A DNA stretch of 64,000 nt, taken from positions 579,921-643,920 of the forward strand of contig NW_023501046.1 in NCBI RefSeq assembly GCF_014066305.1, given 5' to 3'. The stretch comes from Letharia columbiana (Eukaryota; Ascomycota; Lecanoromycetes; Lecanorales; Parmeliaceae). Positions 52,149 through 62,229 of this stretch are shown here, piece by piece; position 1 is the stretch's first letter, and each line of letters starts with the position of its first letter. The notes beneath the pieces are model-generated. The model did not search any database. It had not been told where the DNA came from and saw only the letters and a list, made by a program, of their open reading frames with translations. A program made the position numbers and the translations under genes.

Positions 52149-52637
52149 TAATGTAGTGGGGATGACAGGCCAAGTTGTAGTGGTGTTCTCCGCTTGCTGA
52201 GTGATGATTTGATGTGGAACCGTGGAGAGCATATGACGTGGGATCTTGGAGAGCTGAGCCGTGTTCTTGGTGCTGGGGGCCTTGTTGCCGCTTGGTTTCT
52301 CCGCAGTGTTCTCCGCATTCGCCTGCTGTATTGACTTCTCTTGCACTGGCTGAGTGGATTGGTGTGAGACCGTGGAGAGTAGGCCTGTTGTGTCACTGCT
52401 GCTGATGACTGTCTCCGCAATGTTCTCCGCAGTGTTCTCCGCATTCGCCTGCTGTATTGACTTCTCTTGCACTGGCTGAGTGGATTGGTGTGAGACCGTG
52501 GAGAGTAGGCCTGTTGTGTCACTGCTGCTGATGACTGTCTCCGCAATGTGTTCCGCCAGTGTTCTCCGCATTCGCCTGTTGTAGATCCTCCTCTTGTTTA
52601 ACTTGAGTGCGAGGGTACCGAGGGTAAATGTGTTCAT
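51927..52637 (-). CDS. Hypothetical repetitive Ser/Thr/Gln-rich protein in Hel3
   Basis: A 236-codon frame starts at ATG 52635-52637 and runs in the direction of the Helitron. Residues about 30-115 hold a 42-residue unit twice, containing S-S-S-D-T-T-G-L-L-S-T-V-S-H-Q and Q-P-V-Q-E-K-S-I-Q-Q-A-N-A-E-N-T. A segment with Q-L-S-K-I-P-R-H-M-L-S-T-V-P-H-Q follows. After about residue 170 the frame slips into an Arg/Thr-rich version of the 12-bp repeat, so the C-terminal part is probably not native. There is no signal peptide, membrane segment or known domain. It is likely a disordered, possibly captured gene fragment. RIP-mutated equivalents lie in Hel4 and Hel5. Function unknown; it may not be expressed. 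Confidence 0.35.
   Translation of the reverse strand: MNTFTLGTLALKLNKRRIYNRRMRRTLAEHIAETVISSSDTTGLLSTVSHQSTQPVQEKSIQQANAENTAENIAETVISSSDTTGLLSTVSHQSTQPVQEKSIQQANAENTAEKPSGNKAPSTKNTAQLSKIPRHMLSTVPHQIITQQAENTTTTWPVIPTTLRSKRRNYNRQMRRTLRRTLRRTLRRTLRRTLWRILRRNQATTRPPSSRTRLSSPRSHVISVIHSVSHSASHSV
52040..52124 (-). repeat. 12-bp tandem repeat (AENT-type codons)
   Basis: The unit GCAGTGTTCTCC is repeated about six times. In one minus-strand frame it encodes repeated Ala-Glu-Asn-Thr, in another Arg-Arg-Thr-Leu. Being 12 bp it can expand without shifting frame. The same unit in RIP-altered form (AGAATAYTAYRGAG) recurs in Hel4 and Hel5. Confidence 0.85.
52315..52566 (-). repeat. 126-bp tandem repeat in Hel3 (two units)
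   Basis: GCATTCGCCTGCTGTATTGA starts at 52315 and 52441, a period of 126 bp or 42 codons, so it preserves the reading frame. The two copies are almost identical. Confidence 0.85.
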
Positions 52638-52980
52638 ATTGGTGGAATTGGTAGAATTGGTAGAATAGTGGAAGAAGAATGGTTACACAAATAGGTGGAA
52701 GGATTATTATCCGATCCCGGGCGTTTGGGTGTGACTACAATATTTGAATGTCAGTTTAACCCACCTACCGCTGGCTTGGGAGGAGTATGTAGGGGAGGAC
52801 GTATCCGTTCGGGCTCTTTTTGAGGGCCTTCCAACGCGTTTGGTGGAATTGGTAGAATTGGTAGAGTGGTGGAAGAATAATGGTTACACAAACAGGTGGA
52901 AGGATTATTATCCGATCCCGGACGCGTCTGGTGTGACTACCATGACTACCATATTTGAATATCCATTTAATCCACCAATA
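52636..52980 (+). repeat. Imperfect direct repeat near the Hel3 5' end
   Basis: The segment GGTGGAATTGGTAGAATTGG, then GGTTACACAAA.AGGTGGAAGG and ATCCGATCCCGG, occurs at about 52638-52770 and 52841-52980. On the plus strand the second copy lies in an 89-codon frame (52744-53013) and reads W-W-K-N-N-G-Y-T-N-R-W-K-D-Y-Y-P-I-P-D; the first copy shows most of the same residues with one stop. Whether this antisense frame is ever translated cannot be told. Confidence 0.6.
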
Positions 52981-54407
52981 GTAGGCCAAACTTCATTATT
53001 TTTACAGCGTTAGAAAGCGCAAAGCGAGCTCTACAATTTGAGGAATTATGAAGTAACTGTATATATCGCAGGCTGAGTACTTCAAAGTGTAAAACTTCTA
53101 CATACAAATTTTTGATGAGGGAGGCACGGGAGGGCTACCGGGCTGACTCAGCCGGTCTAACTAAAAAGCGTACAGGACCGTGAATTGATGATTGGCTGCA
53201 CATACAAATTCAAGGTTTCCAAGCTCAGCCCTATCTTATTCTTTTATATATACTGATAACTAATAATTCTACTTATAGAATTTATAAGACTAAAAAAAAT
53301 CTTCTTCTCTTAGTTTTAACTTCTTTATTACCCTCTATCTCTTTTTATATTATCTATTCTTCTTAACTCTTCTTTATTTTTTTCTCTTCTTCTTCTCTAA
53401 TATATATTAATTAATATCCTCTTTTTTAATAATCTATCTCTTTAAAAAATCTAGATTAAAATATTTCTTATAATAAAAGAGAGAAGATTAGCGAGACTTA
53501 ATAGATATTAAATCTACTTTACTATTAGATTATAACTTATTTAAAGATAAACTACGTTTTAATAATATATTATTTTCTTATATTACTTTATTACTTAGCT
53601 AATTCTTAATAAATTATCTATTAATAATTTTAAATTATTAATTTAGAAAAAACTCTACTATAATAATTTTAATAGAGTTAAATATTTATATTATAGCGTT
53701 ATATTAACAATTAATATAATATATTAATTATCTATATTATATTTTAATTTAATTTTTTTAGAATATATCTTTTAATAAGATTCTTAACTCTTAAATTTTA
53801 ATCGTTATTTTTTTTAACTATTTTAATTTAATAGAAAAGTTTTTTATATTATAATATATATATATCTTAAAAAGTAATATAGTAATAGCGAGATATTAAA
53901 TAAAGTAATCTATTAAAATAATAAGAAGACTTTATCTATTATATAATTATTTATTCTTTTTAAATATTTAATAGAGGTATAAAGATATTTTATTAGAAAA
54001 TAGCTAAGAGTTTATAGTTAAATTTCTTAGATATTAAGCTCTTAGAGTTATTATATCAAGATATTATATATAAACTTAAGTACTATTAGCGAGACGCCGC
54101 TAGCTACCCTTAGAACGTGTTATCATCGCCGACGACCCCTCTGAAAGAGATAAGAATTATTAATAAGATAATCGCGTTTATAGCACTTAACCTCTAATTT
54201 AAGAGATATTAATAAAAAATAATAAGATATCCTTTACTAAGCTGCTATTTAGGCTTTATAAAAATATTATCTCTTATATAGTTTTAGCGATTTAGTTATA
54301 TATTAATCTCTAAATATCGCTTAGAGTTATTATCGAACTCTAGTTTAGAAGTAGATCCTTATAGATCGGGTTTTATATCTCTATAAGAGATATTAAACTA
54401 AGAAGTA

Positions 54408-56924
54408 TTAGTATATATAATAGAATAAGATAGGGCTAAGCTATAAAACCTTGAATTTATATATATAATTAATTATTAATTTAGAGTTATTACGCTCTTT
54501 AATTAGATTAACTAAATTAGCCCGCTAGCTCTTTTAAGCTTCCCTTATTAAAAATTTATATATAGAAGTTTTATACTCTAAAATAACTAGCTTTCTATAA
54601 ATACTATTTCTTTATAATTTCGTAAATTATAGAGCTTAATATACGCTTTCTAACGCTATAAAAATAATAAAATTTAGCCTACTATTAATAAATAAAATAA
54701 ATATTTAAATATAGTAGTTATAATAGTTATATTAGATATATTTAAAATCAAATAATAATTCTTTCATCTATTTATTTATATAATTATTATTCTTTTATTA
54801 CTCTATTAATTTTATTAATTTTATTAATATAAATATAATCGTTCTTAATACTCCTCGCGGAAATATTATTAAACGCTTTAGATATATATATCTCTTTTAT
54901 TTACCTCTTAAAGTCTCTATTAACGCGAATTTATTACTATTAATAATTAAGATCGTAAGCGAGCTTAATAACTATCTATTACTATTTATAAACGCGTTAG
55001 AAAATTCTTAAAAAGAGTTTAAATAAATTTATAGCTATTATTTTTCTTTATATACTACTCGATTAGCCGCTTAATTAATATTATTTATTCTATTAGCTTA
55101 ATAATCTACTTAGTTAGCTACTTAATTAGTTATTTAATCTAATACTCTATAAGAGAAGAAGTAAAAGAAGAAATTATAATAGATAAATACGGAGAATACT
55201 ACGGAGAATATTATAAAGAATACTACGAAGAAATTAAGCGGTAATAAGACTATTATTATTAAGAATACGACTTAGCTCTCCAAGATCTTACGTTATATAC
55301 TCTCTACGATTTTATATTAAATTATTATTTAATAAGCGAAGAATATTATTATAACTTAGTCTATTATTCTTATTATATTAAGAAGTAAGAGAAGAAACTA
55401 TAATAGATAAATACGAAGAATATTATAGAGAAATTAAGCGATAATAAGGTTATTATTATTAAGAATACGGCTTAGCTCTTTAAGATTCCTATATTATATA
55501 CTTTTTATAGTTTTATATTAAATTATTATTTAATAAGCGGAGAATATTACTATAACTTAGTTTATTATCTCTACTATATTAAGAAATAAAAGAAGAAACT
55601 ATAATAAATAAATATGAAGAATATTACGAAGAATATTATAGAGATAGTATTAATAATAATAATATAATAAATCTACTCTTTATAATCTTATATTAATCTA
55701 TTTAATTAATATAAGAGAAGTTAATATAATAGACGAATATAGAGAATATTATAAAGAAATTAAGTAGTAATAAGTTTTCTAATATTAAGAATACGACTTA
55801 ACTCTTTAAAATCCTACGTTATATACTCTCTACGATTTTATATTAAATTATTACTTAATAAGCGAAGAATATTATTATAACTTAATTTATTATTTTTACT
55901 ATATTAAGAAGTAAGAGAAGAAATTATAATAGATAAATATAAAGAATACTATAAAGAATATTATAAAGAATACTACGGAGAAATTCCGGGACGCCCATCT
56001 AGGTAATAATAAAATCTCTAATATTAAAAATATAGCTTAGCTCTCTAAGATTTTACGTTATATACTCTTTATAATTTTATATTAAATTATTACTTAGTAA
56101 GCGAAGAATACTATTATAACTTAGTCTATTATTTTTATTATATTAAGAAGTAAAAGAAGAAATTATAATAGATAAATATAAAGAATACTATAAAGAATAT
56201 TATAAAGAATATTACGAAGAAATTAAGCGATAATAAAATCTTTAATATTAAGAATACGACTTAGCTCTTTAAAATCCTACGTTATATACTCTTTACGATT
56301 TTATATTTAAAATGTTATTTAATAAGCGAAGAATATTACTATAATTTAATCTATTATTTTTACTATATTAAGAAATAGAAGAAAAAACTATAATAGATAA
56401 ATGCGAAGAATACTACGGAGAAATTAAGTAGTAATAAAATCCTTAATATCAAGAATACGGCTTAGCTCTTCAAGATCCCACGTTATATACTCTTCACGGT
56501 TTTATATTAAATTATTACTCCGAAACGATATATATTTAAATAAATTAAAACTATCCGATATTTATAGCTATTTTATTATTCGAAAAATTTCACTATAATA
56601 GAAGATATTATAGGATTTATATTACTAATTAATACGTTATCTTTATTTCTTTTCGATATTTCGATACTTCTTATTATAAGAATATAATCTTTCTCTATTT
56701 TTTATAAGTAATTATTATATCTTTCTAATTAGACCTTAACGTACCTCTCTTCGATATATATATATTTATATATTATATAAATTAAATTAATTTTATAGTA
56801 ATAAAAGTAGGTTAAAAACGTATAATAAGCGATTAGAGTTCGATTTAATTTAGAACTAAGGCTAAAATTCGATTTAACTTAGAAAAATCTAACTTTATAA
56901 ATTTAATTTATGGGCCTTTACTTA
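54408..56924 (+). mobile_element. Helitron-like element Hel4 (2.5 kb, RIP-mutated)
   Basis: It starts TTAGTATATATAATAG and ends ATGGGCCTTTACTTA, RIP-altered forms of TCAG and CTTG. The flanks are A (54407) and T (56925). LINE D2 has the empty site at 27692/27693 (AAGGAATA/TAACGTAT). The interior (about 55180-56510) contains roughly seven RIP-mutated relatives of the Hel3 repeat units. They are recognisable by AGAATACKRCTTAGCTCTYYAAGAT and TATATACTCTYTAYGRTTTTATATT, the mutated complements of the Hel3 GAGCTGAGCC and GAGAGCATATGACG segments. No reading frame survives. Confidence 0.85.
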
Positions 56925-57404
56925 TAACGTATAGATATTTAAAAATCTTTAAGACGAGTTCTCTAATCGAATAAAGGTTTATAAGAGCCTTACTTATATA
57001 ATATCTAACTCTTTTATAATAATAAATTAGATTAAGCGAAGAGTAGTAAAGATAATTAAAGAGTTAAATAATATTATAAAGAATTAGAATATAGATATTA
57101 GCGATATTAGTAATTAGAATAAATTAGCGAGCCTAAATCTATTATTTAAATAGTTTTCTAATTTTTTATTTATATTCTTTTTTCTCTAATTTTATTTAAT
57201 TTAGCGTTAATTTAATAGAGTTACTCGATATACTCTCCCTCTATAAAGACCTTCGCGTGGTATTCTATATATATTTAAGCGAGAGTAGTTTATAGATTCG
57301 AGTCTCTATAGATTTCTAGGTGGGGTACCTTCGTTAAGGCGGCTATCTTAGCTAAACAGCTAAATAAAATAAATAACTTTTAAATCAAATATAATTATTA
57401 TTAT

Positions 57405-59186
57405 AATTTATAAAAATATCTTTTTAAATATAATATTATTATTTTTTTATTTAATAATTAATTTTCTTATTATAATAAAGCTTTTAGTTTTAATATATTT
57501 AATATATATTAGATAAGACTTATACTTAGTATAAATTTTATATAAAATAAATTTATAATTTATAATAAAATTACGATTATAAAGATAATTTATCGCTATT
57601 ATAAACTTTAACTAAAATTTTTAATTAATATTAATATTCTTTATAATAATATTAATAATATTAAAGAGAGTTTAATTAAGTTATTTAGCGATTTTATTTT
57701 ATTTAAGATTTTTTAATTAAATTAACTTTTAAATAATAAATATAATAAATATCGAAATTATAATTCTTATACTCGCTCTTATAATTATTTTATAAGCGTT
57801 TAATAATATAATTATTATATTCGTTATAAAGCTAAAAGCGCTTAAAGATTATAAAGATATTATTTTTTTATTTAATAATTTTAATCTTAAAGTATTTATT
57901 ATAATTATCTAAAAAGATAATAAAGTATTTATTTTTATCGAAGTCGCGCGAGGTAATAGAGTTATAAATATCGCTATAAATTAAATTATTTAATCTTTTC
58001 TTAAAACGAATATAGAGTTTATATATTATATTTTCCATCTTTTTAATAGTATATAAAGTATAAAACTTTATTTCTATAATTTTTTTAATAAGATTTATAT
58101 TTTTAAATAACTTAACGAGCTTTTAAATATTTTAATATCTTAAATAATCTATATAAATATATTAAAGATTAAGAATTTCTTTATTAATTTTATAAAATAT
58201 CTTAATAAAGTTAAAATTAAAATTAGAGTTAGAGATATTAAACTTAATGGAAATAAAAATACTATTACTTATTAAATTAATCTTTTTTTTATATTTTAAA
58301 GTAATTTAAAATATAGCGAATTTTATATTATATTATTTAAATATTAATATAAATATTAATTTAGCTTTAAACGATATTAATATAGATTTTAATTTTTATA
58401 TATAAAAGATATATAGATTATTTTTTTATAATTAAGCGATAATACTATAATAATTAATTTTAATATTATTTAAAACGAATTTTATAAATAAACTATTATA
58501 TATTAATTACTTTTAAAAATTAAATTTAAAGATAATTTAAAAAGATAAAAAATATTAATAAGAATTAATTTCTTCTTTTTATTATTAATAATAGTATTAA
58601 AATATACTTTATTAATATTAATAAAGATAAAAGAATTCTTAATACTCTTAATTAAATAAATATTATTAATCGCGAGATTAAGAAGATAATATTTAATAAA
58701 GATATTTTAATAAAAAGTAAAGTATTATAAATAGATATAATTTAAAGCTTATTATATAAGAAAATTATTAGATTTAGTTATATATAATATATATTTCTTT
58801 TTTAATATTAATAAAATTATAATAACGCTTCTTACTAAGCTTATAATCTCTATTCTTATTCTTTTTATTATTAAATTTAAAATTATTATTTTAAATATTA
58901 TTCTTATTATTATTATCGCTAATATCTTTATTCTAATTCTTTTTATTAAATTAATTATACTTCGTTTTAATATAATAATACTTTTTATAATAAATATAAT
59001 ATTTAACTCGCTTTTAAATTATATAATTATTAAAATTAAATATAATTCTCTTTTACGATTTAATAATAATAATAAAGTCTAAGTTATTTAGAGTAAAATA
59101 ATAAGAGTATTAAGTAGTAAAGATATAGTTAAATTTAATACGCTTAAAAGACGAGTTAATAATTATTTAAATAAATTAAATAATAT
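57405..59186 (-). pseudogene. Gag and integrase region of Copia F2 (minus strand)
   Basis: At about 58955-59003 the minus strand reads Y-I-Y-Y-K-K-Y-Y-Y-I-K-T-K-Y, a gag zinc knuckle (C-X2-C-X4-H-X4-C) in which all Cys and the His have become Tyr. At about 58049-58065 another Y-x-x-Y is followed by I-K-K-M, the C-x-x-C...KM end of the Copia integrase zinc domain. At about 57930-57995 comes L-I-Y-S-D-I-Y, then Y-F-I-I-F-L-D-N-Y ('H.D..GP' and 'Y...F.DD.'). The order gag then integrase is that of a minus-strand Copia, continued by RT at 38150-38920 beyond the LINE. Confidence 0.75.
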
Positions 59187-62100
59187 CTTAGGGGGCTCAT
59201 CTATGCATAAGGCGGAAAGTGAATGATCCATATAAGGAAGGTTAGTCGAGCATACCTATTCGGAATCTATTCTAAATCTATTAGGCTTCTCGAGTCGCTT
59301 TCGAAGTCTATTAGTATTATATTTTATATAATAATATCTTTAACTAAATAGTATATTAATACGATATTAAATAAAATATATTATTAAGATATAATTTTAA
59401 AAGATATATTATTAAATATTACTATACTATTTTTATATATATCTCTATTAATATATAATATAGAATAGAGAATATATAGTAAGTTAATTAAGATTAAGCG
59501 AGTAGTAATTTATAATAATAGATTTTATTTTCGGAGTCTAAAGTAATTAATTAAAAGAAAAGATAAGAGTTATAGCTAACTTTATATATCTTTCTTAATC
59601 TAAATTATAAGATAATAGCGAGGCTTATTAAAGAGTTATATAGATAGATTATAAAGATAAAGATAAAAGTAAATACTATATATACTCTATCTATCTATTC
59701 TATCTTATATTATAATTAATTATTAAAAACTTATTAATATTATATTACTCTTTCGCCTAGCTACTATAATATATCGATATATTATTAAATTAATATTCTA
59801 ATTAAAATTAATATTAAAAAATTATAAGAGCGAGTCTTCTATTTAAAGTTATAGTATTTATTTTATAAAGATAAAGTAAATAAAGATATAGATAATATTC
59901 TTAGATAGAGTTAAAATATATAATAGTATATACTTCTCTAATATCTATATTATATCTTTTTATATATATAAAGAAATCTAATATTTATAAAAATATATAG
60001 AGAATATTAGAGCTTAAAGATAAGATTTAAATAAATATAATAAATAAGATTAATAGATAAGATTAATAGATATTAAATATAATCCTATAGTAATAATAGC
60101 GAGATAAAATATATTATTACTATAAAGAATCTTCTCACTATTTAAATATATTATATCGACTAACGCGATATTAAATAAGTATTTTTTATAATTCTATAGT
60201 AGCTAGAATATATCTAATAGTCTTACTCTAAGAATATTTAATAATTATATATCTTACTATATTAATTAGCTTATAATAAATATAATTCTATAATATAATA
60301 TTAGATAATAGAAGAGAATTACTTAATTTATAAGAATACTCTTTAAAAATAACTCTTTCTTTAAATTAATATCTTAATTCTATATATATTATAAGCTTAC
60401 TTTACTAAGTAAATATTATAAAATTAAATCTATTTAAGATATATTTAAATATATATTTTAAGAAATATCTATCTTATAAAGTAAATATTATATATTATAA
60501 ATATTATAATATTATATCTTTATTAAAAATCTAATACTCTCTTAATCTAATAGAATAATAAAATATAATAAAATATAATATTTTTATAGAATTATAGTAA
60601 AAAAGTAGATAGAGTTATATAGAAGATAAAGGAAATAGAGATTATATATTTTTTAAATTAAGATAGAGCTTATAGCGTAAGTAGATATATTTATTTTAAA
60701 AATAGAGTCTTTAAAAATAGATAATTAATATTTTTATTTAATTTAATTAGACTAATAGATTTATATTTAAAATAATATTTCTTTAATTTAATATATATAA
60801 AATCTTTAATATTAATATAATATTTCTTAGACTTCGCTATAATAAAGATTTACGCTAAAAGAAAGTTTTAATTATATTTAAAATTATATAAAATTTATAA
60901 ATTTATTATCTAATTTATATAAAGCTTAACTCTTATAGCGAAATTAATTTATATATTTTAAGATATATTAGAAATAAATATATAGCGAAGAAATAGAGAA
61001 TAAAATAAAAGAATTTATTTTTAAAGTAGAAATAAAGTATTAATTTCGTATTAGACTTTATAATATTAATATATTTATTTATAAAACTAAAAATTTAATT
61101 AAATATATTAAAAGAATATTTAAAGATAAAGAATTTAATAAGTAATATATATTTAAAAATACTTTTAAGAGCGTAATTCTTATTATTCTTAATATAATCT
61201 TAAATCTTAATTTATAAGTTATTAATATAAATATTATAATAAATATAAAATTAAGAGTTATATCTATATATTCTAAATAAAATAAATTTTTTAATTACTT
61301 TTATTCTAGTTAATTTTATTATTACTCTTCTTCTATTTTTAGCTTTATCTTATAATTCTATCTCTCTATATAATTCTAATAATAAAAATATAAAAAGTTA
61401 TTTTAAATTTTACTAGATATATAAGCTAATAACGAATTTTAAATTTATTAAAAATTATATATATATTAGTAGAGATATTATTAGCTTTATTTAATACTTT
61501 TTTAAAATAATTATTAAGAGTATTCGCTTTTCTAAATTTAGAAATAGATATTAAAGATTAAATAGTAGAGTTATCTTTTAGTAGAGTAATCTTTATTTTA
61601 AATTTATTAAGCTTATTATTCTCTTCTTCGTTTAATAATATATTATAACTCTAGATATTTAAAATTAATCTTTATTAATAATATAATTAAATTAAGTAGC
61701 TTATAGTAAAATTTTAAAGCGTATATTTAAAGTTATTATTATTATTTTTATTCTTAAAATCTATTTTTTATTAATAAGATAATAAAGATATATAATAATT
61801 TCTTTATGAAATTAAATATCTATTTTTTTAATCTAGAGTTTAAATTCTTTACTTCTTTATATTAATCTTAGATATATTCTCTTAACGCCTTTTATTAAAA
61901 ATTAATTTAGAGAAAATAAGATTTAATTAAAATTAAGATTAAATAAAATTCTTTCTTATTATATTTCTTATTAATATATTTAAAATTATAAATATATTAA
62001 GATAAAAATAATAAAAGATTTTATATATTAAATTTTAAATATATAAATAAGTAATATAAACTCTATCTAAAGAACGAAGATAATAAATTAAAAAGTTAAA

Positions 62101-62229
62101 GAGATAGAAAAACTCGAATATTTTCTACTTACTTTTAACTTAATAGATTTAAATATAAATATATAATTAGCTTTTTTCTTATATCTAATAGCGTTAATAT
62201 TTTTCTATCTATCGTAGTTATATTATTAA
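59187..62229 (-). mobile_element. Element J, right copy (inverted)
   Basis: It starts on the plus strand with CTTAGGGGGCTCATC, the reverse of the left copy end at 14481, and matches the left copy down to 11453. It is inserted in Copia F2 gag and cut by Hel5 at 62230. The first 110 bp are almost unmutated and the rest is RIP-degraded. No family was recognised. Confidence 0.68.

Larger units (their letters stand above)
51076..53256 (-). mobile_element. Helitron-like element Hel3 (2.2 kb, nearly RIP-free)
   Basis: On the minus strand the ends are TCAGTATATATAAAAG and CATAGGCCTTTACTTG. It is flanked by A (51075) and T (53257) on the plus strand, without duplication. The empty site in the left LINE copy is 39972/39973. 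It keeps CpA and TpG throughout, in sharp contrast to the LINE around it. The interior is dominated by tandem repeats (176-bp, 126-bp and 12-bp units) and one minus-strand reading frame of 236 codons. It has no Rep/helicase gene, so it is non-autonomous. Hel4 and Hel5 are RIP-mutated relatives. Confidence 0.88.
45729..54148 (-). mobile_element. Full-length LINE D, right copy, inverted, holding Hel3
   Basis: Read on the minus strand it runs from TCTTTCAGAGGGGTCG (54148) to AATAACTTTTAAAT (45729). It is about 6.24 kb without Hel3 (51076-53256), the same length as the left copy. It lies inside the left LINE in opposite orientation and together with it forms an imperfect inverted repeat of about 6 kb arms. 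It lacks E and Hel2 and so supplies the empty sites for both. It is strongly RIP-mutated. I found no clean target duplication because about 217 bp of target were lost. Confidence 0.82.
39075..57386 (+). mobile_element. Full-length LINE D, left copy, with four nested insertions
   Basis: The 5' end is TCTTTTAGAGGTATCGCC and the 3' end AATAACTTTTAAATCAA, flanked by an 18-bp duplication. Without insertions (E, Hel2, inverted LINE, Hel4) the element is about 6.2 kb. The inverted LINE at 45729-54148 replaced about 217 bp, judged against D2 (27216-27433). It has a 5' untranslated region, a first reading frame region, then RT. The clade looks like the Tad1/L1-like fungal LINEs, from the RT blocks and overall size. 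RIP has inactivated it. Confidence 0.82.
35443..59186 (-). mobile_element. Copia element F2, minus strand, expanded by nested insertions
   Basis: Once insertions are removed the minus-strand order is complete: gag zinc knuckle (about 58955-59003), integrase (about 57880-58070), RT (about 38180-38900), RNase H (about 36400-37050), 3' untranslated region, LTR (from 35443). H2 sits at 37057-37729 and the outer LINE at 39075-57386. The Copia sequences on the two sides of the LINE are joined by its 18-bp target duplication. The 5' end is cut at 59187 by element J. All coding parts are RIP-destroyed. Confidence 0.78.

Noticed and set aside
51883..52405. Plus-strand frames of 63-82 codons and a 132-codon minus frame across the repeats
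   Set aside because: They are alternative frames of the same 12-bp and 176-bp repeats; openness follows from the repeat unit rather than coding selection.
44440..54148. Inverted LINE arms as termini of one giant TIR transposon
   Set aside because: Each arm is a complete LINE with its own 5' and 3' ends and RT, so the symmetry comes from two insertions in opposite directions.
59187..59197. TTAGGGGG at the end of element J as a telomere relic
   Set aside because: It is a single unit, is the conserved end of a repeated element in two copies, and is followed by non-telomeric sequence.
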